From Pseudomonas sp. CAN1 (GTDB taxonomy: Bacteria; Pseudomonadota; Gammaproteobacteria; Pseudomonadales; Pseudomonadaceae), in assembly GCF_030462585.1 (NCBI RefSeq), contig NZ_JASMRU010000036.1, positions 1 to 46,282 of the forward strand: a stretch of 46,282 nt of DNA, written 5' to 3'. This document shows positions 1 to 7,200 of the stretch, piece after piece. The translations under genes were made by a program, and so were the position numbers. The notes beneath the pieces were generated by a model. That model was given only the letters and a program-made list of their open reading frames with translations. It did no database searches and was not told the origin of the DNA. Numbering within the stretch: the first letter of the stretch is position 1; the number at the start of each line of letters is the position of its first letter.

Positions 1-957
1 GTGAGCTGCAACCCCGGCTTCGCCACCTACTGGCTGTGCCAGCACCTGGGCGACTTTCTCGCGCAGTACCCGCAGGTGCAGTTGCACGTGGTGACGCCGC
101 GCGTGCCGCAGGACACCAGCGCCAGCACACCGGGGCGCGTGCGCGTCGACGGTCTGTCGATCCACCTGGGCCACGGCCGCGATGCCTTCGAAGCCGTGCA
201 GTCCCTGAGCTTCGCCATCGAGCCGGGCGAGTTCGTCTGCGTGCTCGGCCCCTCCGGCTGCGGCAAGTCCACCCTGCTCGGCGCCCTGGCCGGGCACCTG
301 ACGCCCAGCGCCGGCCAGCTGGAAGTGGATGGCACCCAAGTCGCCGGCCCTTCGCCCGAGCGCGGCATGGTGTTCCAGCACCACACCCTGCTGCCCTGGC
401 GGCGCGTGCGCGACAACGTCGCCTTCGGCCTGAAGATGCGCGGCGTGCCCCGCGCCGAGCGCCATCGCCAGGCCGACGAAATGCTCCAGCTGGTGGGCCT
501 GAATGGCTTCGCCGGGCGCTGGCCGTCGCAGCTTTCCGGGGGCATGCAGCAACGCGTGGAGATCGCTCGCGTGCTGATCAACCAGCCGCGCCTGCTGCTG
601 ATGGACGAACCCTTCGGCGCCCTCGACGCGCAGACGCGGATGATGATGCAGGAGCTGCTGCTGGATATCTGGACGCGCCTGCGCACCAGCGTGCTGTTCA
701 TCACCCACGACATCGACGAGGCGCTGTTCCTCGCCGACCGCATCCTGGTGATGAGCCCGCGCCCCGGACGCATCCTCGAAGACCTCCGCCTCGACTTCCC
801 GCGCCCGCGCCACGCCGACCTGCTCACCAGCCCGGAATTCTCCCGGCTCAAGCGCCACTGCCTGGAACTGCTGCGCCACGAGGACGGCCGCCAGCTGCCA
901 CGCCTGACCCCGCTGGGCCTGCCCACTCCACAACGGATACCGCGATTCGCCATATGA
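1..957 (+). CDS. ABC transporter ATP-binding protein (nitrate/sulfonate/taurine type), possibly with a fused LysR-like N-terminus
   Basis: This is the ATPase subunit of an importer of the nitrate/sulfonate/taurine class. It should sit on the cytoplasmic face and drive uptake through a permease that is not in the window. Visible motifs are Walker A GPSGCGKST (residues 83-91), a Q-loop FQ near 125, the signature LSGGMQQR near 178, Walker B LLLMDEP near 200, and the H-loop THD near 235. The ABC domain proper begins only near residue 45. The first 31 residues (FATYWLCQHLGDFLAQYPQV) resemble the start of a LysR effector domain, not an ABC protein. The frame is open to the window edge, so the true start is unknown; GTG at 91 is an alternative that would drop the odd segment. 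The stop overlaps the next ATG as ATGA, implying coupled translation. The ATPase call is firm; the N-terminus is not. Confidence 0.85.
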   Translation: MSCNPGFATYWLCQHLGDFLAQYPQVQLHVVTPRVPQDTSASTPGRVRVDGLSIHLGHGRDAFEAVQSLSFAIEPGEFVCVLGPSGCGKSTLLGALAGHLTPSAGQLEVDGTQVAGPSPERGMVFQHHTLLPWRRVRDNVAFGLKMRGVPRAERHRQADEMLQLVGLNGFAGRWPSQLSGGMQQRVEIARVLINQPRLLLMDEPFGALDAQTRMMMQELLLDIWTRLRTSVLFITHDIDEALFLADRILVMSPRPGRILEDLRLDFPRPRHADLLTSPEFSRLKRHCLELLRHEDGRQLPRLTPLGLPTPQRIPRFAI

Positions 958-1928
958 CCGACTTCAATCTCAGCACAAGCAACCCCGACATAATCGACCT
1001 GCAGCCACGCTTGCAGGACGCCGACGCCGGTGTGCGCCGTATCGCCCTGATCGAGCTGGCCGACCTGGAGGAGCCCGACGGCCTGCCCTGGCTCGCCCAC
1101 GCGCTGAACCACGACGCCGCCGCCAGCGTCCGCGCCGAAGCCGCGCGCCTGCTGGAAGCCTGGGAAGAGCCCGAGGTGGTGGACGCCCTCTGCCAGGCCC
1201 TGGCCGACAGCGACAACGACGTGCGCGACGCAGCCGCCCAAAGCCTGAGCGAGCTGAAAACCGCCGAAGCCGGCGTGCGCCTGCTGCCCTGGGCAAGCCA
1301 TGCCGATATCTTCGTCCGCCGCAGCGCCCTGCGCGCCCTGCGCGAACTGCGCCTGGAAGACGCCGCCGAACCGGCCCTGACGGCGCTGGACGACAGCGAT
1401 GCCGGCGTGCGCCGCGAGGCCGTGGGCATCCTCGGCTGGCTCAAGCGCACCGACGCCCTGCCACACCTGGCGCGCCTGACCCGTGATGACCCGGACGCCG
1501 AAGTGCGCCGTGCCGCTGCCGGCGCCCTCGGCCTGGCCATCGATGCCAGCGTGCTGCCCGCCCTGCAAGCGGCGCTGGCCGACCCGGCCTGGCAGGTACG
1601 CGAGGAAGCCGCCGGCACCCTCGGCAAACTGGCGCTGCCCGAAGCCGGCGATGCGCTGGTGCAGGCACTGGAAGACGACTTCTGGCAGGTGCGTCTGCGC
1701 GCCGCCCGTTCGCTGGGCAAGCTGCGCTACCTGCCGGCGCTGGAAGGCCTGAAAGTGGTGCTCGGCCACGGCATCAGCAACCTGCGCAAGGAAGCGGCGC
1801 TGGCCCTGGGCGAGCTGGGCAGCGGCGATGCCATCGATGCATTGCGCAATGCCGAGAACGACGGCGACCCGGAAGTGCGCAAGGCGGTGCGCATCGCCCT
1901 CACTCAACTGGTGGGGCAGTCAGCATGA
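954..1928 (+). CDS. HEAT-repeat (PBS lyase-like) protein
   Basis: This 324-residue protein is built almost wholly of helical repeats of about 31 residues, with the recurrent pattern DxDxxVRxxAAxxLG, for example near residues 28, 90, 150, 181 and 212. Such HEAT/PBS-lyase-like solenoids are protein-binding scaffolds, and some act on cofactor-bearing proteins. No catalytic motif or signal peptide is visible, so a cytoplasmic adaptor is likely. The ATG at 954 overlaps the stop of the ABC ATPase (ATGA), and its own stop overlaps the next gene in the same way, so the three are translated as a unit. The partner or substrate cannot be told from the sequence. Confidence 0.85.
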   Translation: MTDFNLSTSNPDIIDLQPRLQDADAGVRRIALIELADLEEPDGLPWLAHALNHDAAASVRAEAARLLEAWEEPEVVDALCQALADSDNDVRDAAAQSLSELKTAEAGVRLLPWASHADIFVRRSALRALRELRLEDAAEPALTALDDSDAGVRREAVGILGWLKRTDALPHLARLTRDDPDAEVRRAAAGALGLAIDASVLPALQAALADPAWQVREEAAGTLGKLALPEAGDALVQALEDDFWQVRLRAARSLGKLRYLPALEGLKVVLGHGISNLRKEAALALGELGSGDAIDALRNAENDGDPEVRKAVRIALTQLVGQSA

Positions 1929-2203
1929 TTACTCCGGTCGCGCTGCACCGCTCCAGCGCCGACCGCGAGTTGCGCATCCGCTGGGACGACGGCGTCGAAC
2001 AGTGCATCGCCTTCGCCCGCCTGCGCGGTGCCTGCCCCTGCTCGCAGTGCCGAGCGGCGCGCCTTCAGGGGCGCATCGAACTGGTCGCGGCCGAGGTCGT
2101 CCTGCAGCAGCTGAACTTGCAGGGCTACGGCGTGCAACTGGTGTTCGACGATGGCCACGACCGCGGCATCTATCCCTGGGAGTACCTGCGCAATCTGTGC
2201 TGA
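1925..2203 (+). CDS. DUF971 domain protein (GBBH-like N-terminal domain)
   Basis: This 92-residue protein matches the DUF971 / gamma-butyrobetaine hydroxylase-like N-terminal domain. It has an early LRIRWDDG strand, the metal-type motif CPCSQC (C37, C39, C42), and the characteristic end GIYPWEYLRNLC. In other proteins this domain binds zinc or accompanies Fe-S carriers and 2-oxoglutarate oxygenases; as a stand-alone protein its role is unsettled. It is translationally coupled to the HEAT-repeat gene through an ATGA overlap. Pairing a scaffold with a small metal-binding protein behind an ABC ATPase hints at metal or cofactor handling, which is inference. Confidence 0.85.
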   Translation: MITPVALHRSSADRELRIRWDDGVEQCIAFARLRGACPCSQCRAARLQGRIELVAAEVVLQQLNLQGYGVQLVFDDGHDRGIYPWEYLRNLC

Positions 2204-2332
2204 CCGCTGTTCTGACCTGAAGCGCTCCTGCGGTCGGAAAGACAGCGCGAGCCGGCGTGGTGGCTAGACTTGCGAGGCGGCTGGACTCACCAGGCGATCA
2301 AGGAAAAAGCGCAGAAAGCGGAGGACGCCACC

Positions 2333-2596
2333 ATGCACAAAGCCATCATTCCCCTGGTCACCAGCCTGCTGCTCCTGGGCGGTACGGCAGGCCTGGCGCA
2401 AGCCGAAGGCGACGTCGCCAAGGACGTTCGCGAGCTGCACCGAGACATCGACGACGGCGTCGACCACGATGCCAAGGAAGTCGACAAGGGCTACAAGCAC
2501 GACAAGGACGAGGTGGAGAAAGCCGACGATCACCTGGACAAGGAGCGCCACAAGGAAGACAAGCACCTGGACAAGGAACTCAAGAAGGACCTGTGA
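2333..2596 (+). CDS. Small exported protein rich in Lys, Asp, Glu and His
   Basis: I do not recognise a named family. The 87-residue product has a signal peptide (MHKAIIPLVTSLLLLGGTAG, cleavage probably after AQA near residue 23). A mature chain of about 64 residues follows, almost wholly Lys, Asp, Glu and His in a repeating pattern (HDxKEVDKGxxHDKDEVEK). The pattern suggests a long amphipathic, very charged helix in the periplasm. ATG 2333 is chosen because GGAGG ends about seven bases before it and because it gives a proper signal peptide. Possible roles such as metal binding or stress protection are guesses. Confidence 0.7.
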   Translation: MHKAIIPLVTSLLLLGGTAGLAQAEGDVAKDVRELHRDIDDGVDHDAKEVDKGYKHDKDEVEKADDHLDKERHKEDKHLDKELKKDL

Positions 2597-2602
2597 CGAC
2601 GC

Positions 2603-3247
2603 TCAGGCCAGTACCGCCTGCAAGTGCTCCACGACCCGTTCCACCGCGCGCTCCAGGCAGCCCTTGAATAAGTGGTCGGCGCCGGCGTAGAGCACCACCT
2701 CGCGCTGCGCCGGTCGCGCCCAGTGCAGCAGGTTGCTCAGCGGCGCCATCTCGTCCGCCTCGCCGTGCAGCAACAGGCAATCGGCCGGTAGCTCCTGCGC
2801 CTCGTAGTCTCGGCCACCACGGACAGTGCCCACCGGCAAGCCCATCAACGCGATGGCATCCGCAGGTGGTGACAACTCGCCAGCCACGCGGGCGAGCACG
2901 TAGGCACCGAAGGAAAAGCCCACCAGCGCCAAGGGCAACTCGGGATACTCGCTGCGCAGGTGCGCAATCACCGCGAGCATGTCCTGCGCCTCGCCGATAC
3001 CTTCGGCGTACTCGCCTTCGCTGCCGTCCACACCGCGGAAGCTTGGCCGCACAGTCAACCAGCCAGCACCACAGAGCTTGCGCGACAGGGTCAGTGGCAC
3101 ACGGTGTTTCGGGCTGCCGCCGAGCAGCGGCTGCGGATGGCTGATCAGTACGATGCCTTTCGCCGGCACGCCTGGCCGGTCGATCAGCAATTGCAGCTTG
3201 CCCACCGGGCCATCGATCAATTGCGTGCTGCGCTCTTCTTCGGACAT
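2603..3247 (-). CDS. Alpha/beta hydrolase family protein
   Basis: This 214-residue cytoplasmic protein has the alpha/beta-hydrolase nucleophile elbow GFSFGAY (Ser112). Candidate acid and base are Asp165 (HGEADEMAP) and His192 (GADHLFKG). Other features typical of the small alpha/beta hydrolase group often annotated as dienelactone-hydrolase-like are SHPQPLLGGSPKHRV near residue 36 and RPSFRGVDGSEG near 67. The substrate is unknown. The frame remains open upstream to 3538, but that part lies in REP-type repeats, so ATG 3247 (MSEEERSTQL) is the natural start. It converges with the small charged protein, with only six bases between the two stops. Confidence 0.8.
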   Translation of the reverse strand: MSEEERSTQLIDGPVGKLQLLIDRPGVPAKGIVLISHPQPLLGGSPKHRVPLTLSRKLCGAGWLTVRPSFRGVDGSEGEYAEGIGEAQDMLAVIAHLRSEYPELPLALVGFSFGAYVLARVAGELSPPADAIALMGLPVGTVRGGRDYEAQELPADCLLLHGEADEMAPLSNLLHWARPAQREVVLYAGADHLFKGCLERAVERVVEHLQAVLA

Positions 3248-3326
3248 CGACAGGGCTCGCGAAACGGAAACGGAGCGCCGATTGTAGCGCCCCGCCCGCA
3301 TTCCAGGCTCGCAACAGGCCGCACCT

Positions 3327-3405
3327 GTAGGGCGCATAACCTGGAACAGGTTATCCGCCGCCAACCCGCCAATGGCGGATAACGCTGGCGCGCTATTCGC
3401 CCTTC
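3327..3405. repeat. GTAGGGCGCATAAC-type intergenic inverted repeat, copy 1
   Basis: The left end GTAGGGCGCATAAC is followed by CTGGAACAGGTTATCCGCCG. The right end GGCGGATAACGCTGGCGC followed by GCCCTT is its approximate inverse. The same element, full or half length, recurs at nine more places in this window, always between genes. Confidence 0.9.
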
Positions 3406-3438
3406 GGACCGGGAATATCTGCGCGTAACGTTGAATCC

Positions 3439-3531
3439 TGTAGGAGCGAGCTTGCTCGCGAACCGCTTGACGCCGGAGCAGCCGGAAATCCCTTCGCGAG
3501 CAAGAACTGGGCGTCCCCCTCGCTCCTACGA
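3439..3531. repeat. REP pair (REPIN-like), second arm interrupted
   Basis: A REP sequence GTAGGAGCGAGCTTGCTCGC at about 3440 faces an inverted copy at about 3493-3529. The second arm carries about 17 extra bases (AACTGGGCGTCCCC...) between GCGAGCAAG and CGCTCCTAC. The same interrupted form recurs near 10583 and 40171. Confidence 0.85.
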
Positions 3532-3541
3532 AGAGCACCGT

Positions 3542-3569
3542 AGAGCGGCACCCGCCTGGGTGCCGCTCT
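3542..3569 (-). terminator. Hairpin after the OprD-family porin gene
   Basis: Perfect 12-bp arms AGAGCGGCACCC and GGGTGCCGCTCT enclose a four-base loop just beyond the porin stop. No long U run follows, so termination may be weak or the hairpin may serve mainly to protect the mRNA end. Confidence 0.6.
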
Positions 3570-3573
3570 GGCG

Positions 3574-4914
3574 TTACAGGATCGACAACGGGTAGTCGAC
3601 GATCAGGCGGAACTCGTTGACGTCGCCCTCGGCCTGGTCGGCGTTGCCGCGGTGGATTGCCTCACGCAGGCGGAAGGACAAATCCTTCGCCGGTCCGGAC
3701 TGCACCACGTACTTGGCTTCCAGGTTGGTCTCGTGGTGCTTGCCGTCATCGCCGTAGCCATAGCCGCGGTACGGGCTGTCGGCGGCCATCTTACTGCCGT
3801 CGATGCCGTGGCCGTTGACGTAGCGCGCCATGAAACTCAGGCCGGGGATGCCGTAGGTGGCCATCGCCAGGTCGTAGCGCAGCTGCCAGGACTTCTCTTC
3901 CGGGCCGTTGAAGTCAGAGTACTGGATGGAGTTGGCGAGGAAGATCGAGTCGCCGGTGTCGCCGGGGCCATTGACACCGAAGGCCACGTAGTCGAACGGC
4001 GTATCGCCGTGGACCTTCTGGTAGGCCAGCGTCAGGGTGTGGGCGGTGAGGAAGGTGTACGCGGCGGCGGCGGACCAGGTGGTGTTGCTGATCTCGCCGG
4101 CCTTGGCGCTGCCATCGTCGTTGGTGCGGTAGAGGTTGAAGTCGAAGTTCAGCGACTGGTCATCCGCCAGCGCCAGGGTGTAGTTGGCGTTGCCGTAGTA
4201 CTGGCGCCACACGTCTTCGAGCTTCGAGGCATAGAGCGAGAAGTTCAGCGTGTCGTTGACCGCGTACTTGCCGCCCACGTAGTCGATGCTGCTGGCCTCG
4301 ACGTTGGCGTAGGAGGCCCAGATGCCATGGTCACCATTGGTGGTCACCGGGCCGTTGCCGCCGGTGAAGTGGCCGCCGTCCAGGTCCAGCCCGGCGATCT
4401 CGCTGCTGAGTACGTTGAAGCCGGTGGCGGTCTGCGGGAACAGGCGGGTGCCGCCGGCGGCGAACACTGGTGCAGTGGGTTGCAGGTCGCCCCAGCGCAG
4501 CTCGGTCTTCGACACGCGCAGCTTCACCGCACCGCCGGCGCGGCCGTACTCGCTTTCCGGCGAGCCGTCATCACGCACCGGCAGGTTGCCGGTGCCGGAG
4601 GTACCGGCGCCGCCATCCAGGCGGATACCCCAGTTGCCGAAGGCCTCGACGCCGAAGCCGACCGTGCCCTGGGTGAAACCGGAGCTGTAGTTCAGCGTGA
4701 AGCCCTGGGTCCAGTCCTTGCGGTCCCCGGCGCCGGACTTGCGGTCGCTGTTGTAGTAATAGTTGCGCATCAGCAGCGAGGCCGTGCTGCCTTCGATGAA
4801 GCCGGTGGCTTCGGACTGATCGGCAACGGCGTCGGCGTGGGCCAGCTGGAACGGCATACCGGCGGCGCTCGCCCCCAGGCATGCACCGAGCAATGTGAGT
4901 CGGAACGTGGACAT
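3574..4914 (-). CDS. OprD-family outer-membrane porin
   Basis: This 446-residue protein is a substrate-selective porin of the OprD family, about the usual size for the family (roughly 420-450). A signal peptide (residues 1-28, cleavage after AHA) is followed by FIEGSTASLLMRNYYYNSDR, the typical first strand. Alternating beta strands run through the protein and it ends in VDYPLSIL, a usual OprD terminus. OprD channels admit amino acids, dipeptides, or aromatic and aliphatic acids; the specificity of this one cannot be read directly. AGGGG lies about seven bases before the ATG. It is monocistronic and diverges from the candidate sRNA and HxlR region. Confidence 0.9.
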   Translation of the reverse strand: MSTFRLTLLGACLGASAAGMPFQLAHADAVADQSEATGFIEGSTASLLMRNYYYNSDRKSGAGDRKDWTQGFTLNYSSGFTQGTVGFGVEAFGNWGIRLDGGAGTSGTGNLPVRDDGSPESEYGRAGGAVKLRVSKTELRWGDLQPTAPVFAAGGTRLFPQTATGFNVLSSEIAGLDLDGGHFTGGNGPVTTNGDHGIWASYANVEASSIDYVGGKYAVNDTLNFSLYASKLEDVWRQYYGNANYTLALADDQSLNFDFNLYRTNDDGSAKAGEISNTTWSAAAAYTFLTAHTLTLAYQKVHGDTPFDYVAFGVNGPGDTGDSIFLANSIQYSDFNGPEEKSWQLRYDLAMATYGIPGLSFMARYVNGHGIDGSKMAADSPYRGYGYGDDGKHHETNLEAKYVVQSGPAKDLSFRLREAIHRGNADQAEGDVNEFRLIVDYPLSIL

Positions 4915-5099
4915 CTTCTACCCCTTTGTTGGACTTGTCTTGGCAGGCGTATCGATTGAATTCTGAGCAACTTTCTTATCGTTCCCTGCCATCGGCAGAG
5001 CGTGCGAAGAGATAACAATCCGCCGCCTGGGTCTCAAACCAGCGCTGTCGATAGTCGATATCGAGCTTAATGATTCAGCATTTCCCCCGATCGCCATTA

Positions 5100-5212
5100 A
5101 GCTTGCGCCCCGATGAAGACCATGAGTCTCGGATGCCCGCTCCAGAGCATCCGGAGGATTGCTCCACTTCATCATCCTTTGGTTTGGCCGCCTCCCCAGG
5201 CGGCCTTTTTTT
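5100..5212 (+). ncRNA. Candidate small regulatory RNA with its own terminator
   Basis: A textbook plus-strand terminator (5186-5212) has no coding frame in front of it. Just upstream is a second perfect hairpin, CGGATGC (5130-5136) with GCATCCG (5147-5153). A pyrimidine-rich unpaired stretch (about 5156-5185) lies between the two stems. Stem, single-stranded linker and U-tailed terminator is the usual layout of Hfq-dependent trans-acting RNAs. The 5' end is a guess and I could not identify a clear promoter. I cannot assign it to a known family by eye. Confidence 0.5.
5186..5212 (+). terminator. Rho-independent terminator with no upstream gene
   Basis: GGCCGCCT (5186-5193), loop CCCC and AGGCGGCC (5198-5205) form a perfect 8-bp stem followed by seven T. 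The opposite strand has no T run, so it acts on plus-strand transcripts only. Confidence 0.85.
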
Positions 5213-5302
5213 GTCTGCGAAAAAGTTATGGAACCGATGTTCCAGACCCATTTCAGATAATTCCTCCGTTGCTTTCAAAGTTCATCACCGAATATTTAGC
5301 GA

Positions 5303-5352
5303 GCAACTTTCACGCAACTTTCCCCGGCAACTTGCGCAGAATCAGGCAACTT
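5303..5352. repeat. Four direct GCAACTT heptamers
   Basis: GCAACTT occurs at 5303-5309, 5314-5320, 5327-5333 and 5346-5352, with start-to-start spacings of 11, 13 and 19 bases. The cluster sits about 200 bases before the HxlR gene and could be a regulator-binding array. No regulator is identified. Confidence 0.6.
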
Positions 5353-5415
5353 CCAGGCGCGTCCCGCCCCACCCAGGTTTGCCGTTCATCCCCCGCCTCC
5401 AGCACCTCTCGATGA

Positions 5416-5438
5416 GTCACTTGCGCAAAGCAAGCGAC
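5416..5438. promoter_or_regulatory. Inverted repeat upstream of the HxlR gene
   Basis: GTCACTTGC (5416-5424) and GCAAGCGAC (5430-5438) are inverted with one mismatch around a five-base centre. The position, about 110 bases before the HxlR start, fits an operator, but the binding protein is not known. Confidence 0.4.
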
Positions 5439-5548
5439 CCAATTACATTACGACCATAATCTTTCTGGGTAGCTCTTGCCTGACGTTCATCCAGGCCCCT
5501 GAAAGCGCGGCCTGATTGAATGATTGACATAATCTAAAGGAGCCCGAC

Positions 5549-6061
5549 ATGCGCAGAATCCGCTTCGAACACCTGCCCTGCCCCGTGGCCCAGGCGCTGG
5601 ACCTGATCGGCGACAGCTGGAACGTGCTGATCCTGCGCGAAGCCTTCTACGGCTCCACCCGCTTCGACCAGTTCCTCGCACGATTGGGCATCGCCAGCAA
5701 CGTGCTCACCCGTCGCCTGCGCACCCTGGTGGACAGCGGCCTGCTGCAGCGCAGCCAGTACAACGACCACCCGCCGCGCTTCGAATACCTGCTCACCGAC
5801 CGTGGCCGCGACCTGCGCCCGGTGCTGCTGACCCTGCTGCAGTGGGGCAAGCGCCACGCCGGCATGGCCAGCACCGCCGAGCTGGTGGACGTCCGCAACG
5901 GCCGCCCGGTGCGCATCGCCCTGGTGGACGCCGACAGCGGCGAGCCGATCGGCCCGCAACACCAGATTCACCGCCGCGAGGGCGACCGGCTCGTCCCCGT
6001 CTTCGCGCAAGCAAATCCGCAGAACATTCCCCAGAACACTCCCCACGCCGATCACGCCTGA
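5549..6061 (+). CDS. HxlR-family transcriptional regulator
   Basis: This 170-residue DNA-binding protein has the HxlR winged-helix signature. It begins with CPVAQALDLIGDSWNVLILREA (Cys near residue 11, the usual HxlR Cys), then RFDQFLARLGIASNVLTRRLRTL as the recognition region and the wing YLLTDRGRDL. The C-terminus (about residues 95-170) is a less conserved extension. AAAGGAG lies about six bases before the ATG. It is followed 11 bases later by the EmrA-like gene and probably controls that efflux pair. HxlR proteins commonly sense aldehydes, quinones or oxidants; the signal here is not evident. Confidence 0.9.
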   Translation: MRRIRFEHLPCPVAQALDLIGDSWNVLILREAFYGSTRFDQFLARLGIASNVLTRRLRTLVDSGLLQRSQYNDHPPRFEYLLTDRGRDLRPVLLTLLQWGKRHAGMASTAELVDVRNGRPVRIALVDADSGEPIGPQHQIHRREGDRLVPVFAQANPQNIPQNTPHADHA

Positions 6062-6072
6062 GCGAGGCCGCC

Positions 6073-7200
6073 ATGAACCAGCCCGTTTCCCTCCCCGCCA
6101 CGCCAGCCGTCGACACGGCCAGACCGAAATCCCGCACGCCGCTGAAGCTGGCCATTGCCGCGGCAGCCATCCTCGGCATAGGCGCCTACGCCGGGCACTG
6201 GTGGCTCGACGGGCGCTTCCTGGAAAAGACCGACGATGCCTATGTCGGCGGCGACGTCACCGTCATCAGCCCGCGCGTGGCTGGCTACATCGCCGAGCTG
6301 AAAGTGAGCGACAACCAGTTGGTGCATGCCGGCGACCTGCTGGCACGCATCGATGACCGCGACTACCGCGCCGCGCTGGCGAAAGCCGAGGGCGCGGTAC
6401 ATGCCGAGGAAGCCGCGCTGGGCAATGTCGATGCCCAGGCCTCGCTACAGGACGCGCTGATCCGCCAGAGCCAGGCGGAGATCGACGCCGCCAGCGCCGA
6501 GGAAGTGCGCACCCGCGACGACCAGCGCCGCTACGCAACCCTGGTGCGCACTAACGCCGTGTCGGTGGAAGCCGCGCAGCGCGCCGACGCCAGCTTCAAA
6601 TCCGCCCGCGCCAACAGCGACAAGGCCCGCGCCAGCCTGCTCGCTGCGCGTCGCCAGCTGGATGTGATCCACAGCCAGCGGCAGCAGGCCCAGGCCGCGC
6701 TGGAGCAGGCCGTCGCCGCCCGCGACCTGGCGCGCCTGGACCTCGGCTACACCGAGCTACGCGCGCCGGTGGACGGTTACATCGGCAACCGCCGCGCTAG
6801 GGTCGGCAGCTACGTCGCCGCCGGCACCCAGCTGCTTGCCGTGGTGCCCGCGCAGGGCCTTTGGGTCGACGCCAACTTCAAGGAAGACCAGCTGGCGCGC
6901 ATGCAGCCCGGCCAGGCGGTGACCATCGAAGCGGACATCCTGCCGGGCAAGGTCTTCCACGGTCACCTGGACAGCCTCGCCCCGGCTACCGGCGCGCAGT
7001 TCAGCATCCTCCCGCCGGAGAACGCCACCGGCAACTTCACCAAGATCGTCCAACGCGTGCCGGTGCGCGTGCACCTGGACGACGCCGACGGCCGCCTCGG
7101 GAACCTGCGCCCCGGTCTCTCGGTGCTGGTGGCAGTGGACACCCGCGCCCACGAACATGGCGCAGCCGACCAGCGCGTCGCCCAGGGCAGCCAGCCGTGA
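6073..7200 (+). CDS. HlyD/EmrA-type membrane fusion protein
   Basis: This 375-residue periplasmic adaptor belongs to a drug efflux system. It has a short cytoplasmic N-terminus and one membrane helix (about residues 25-45). A lipoyl-like half follows (VISPRVAGYIAELKVSDNQLVHAGDLLARID), then a long coiled coil rich in Ala, Gln and Arg (about 100-225), and the second lipoyl half (LDLGYTELRAPVDGYIGNRRARVGSYV). The length matches EmrA proteins. ATG 6073 is used because residues further upstream in the frame overlap the HxlR gene in another frame. The stop overlaps the GTG of the transporter. An outer-membrane TolC-type partner is absent here. Confidence 0.9.
   Translation: MNQPVSLPATPAVDTARPKSRTPLKLAIAAAAILGIGAYAGHWWLDGRFLEKTDDAYVGGDVTVISPRVAGYIAELKVSDNQLVHAGDLLARIDDRDYRAALAKAEGAVHAEEAALGNVDAQASLQDALIRQSQAEIDAASAEEVRTRDDQRRYATLVRTNAVSVEAAQRADASFKSARANSDKARASLLAARRQLDVIHSQRQQAQAALEQAVAARDLARLDLGYTELRAPVDGYIGNRRARVGSYVAAGTQLLAVVPAQGLWVDANFKEDQLARMQPGQAVTIEADILPGKVFHGHLDSLAPATGAQFSILPPENATGNFTKIVQRVPVRVHLDDADGRLGNLRPGLSVLVAVDTRAHEHGAADQRVAQGSQP

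Larger units (their letters stand above)
3248..3573. other. Intergenic block made mostly of repeats
   Basis: No gene is seen here. The stretch holds a GTAGGGCGCATAAC-type inverted element (3327-3405), a REP pair (3439-3531) and the porin terminator hairpin (3542-3569). Confidence 0.8.
4915..5548. other. Long intergenic region between the porin and HxlR genes
   Basis: No convincing protein gene is present; short frames here have no ribosome-binding site and poor composition. The stretch contains a probable small RNA (about 5100-5212), four GCAACTT heptamers (5303-5352), and an inverted repeat (5416-5438) upstream of the HxlR gene. Confidence 0.7.

Noticed and set aside
27..1907. Long minus-strand open frame (626 aa) opposite the ABC ATPase and HEAT genes
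   Set aside because: It mirrors well-supported genes, is Gln/Ala/Val-rich as expected for the antisense of GC-rich coding DNA, and shows no domain.
4918..5175. 85-aa minus-strand frame upstream of the porin
   Set aside because: Overlaps the porin promoter and the sRNA candidate, has no ribosome-binding site and no similarity to any family I know.
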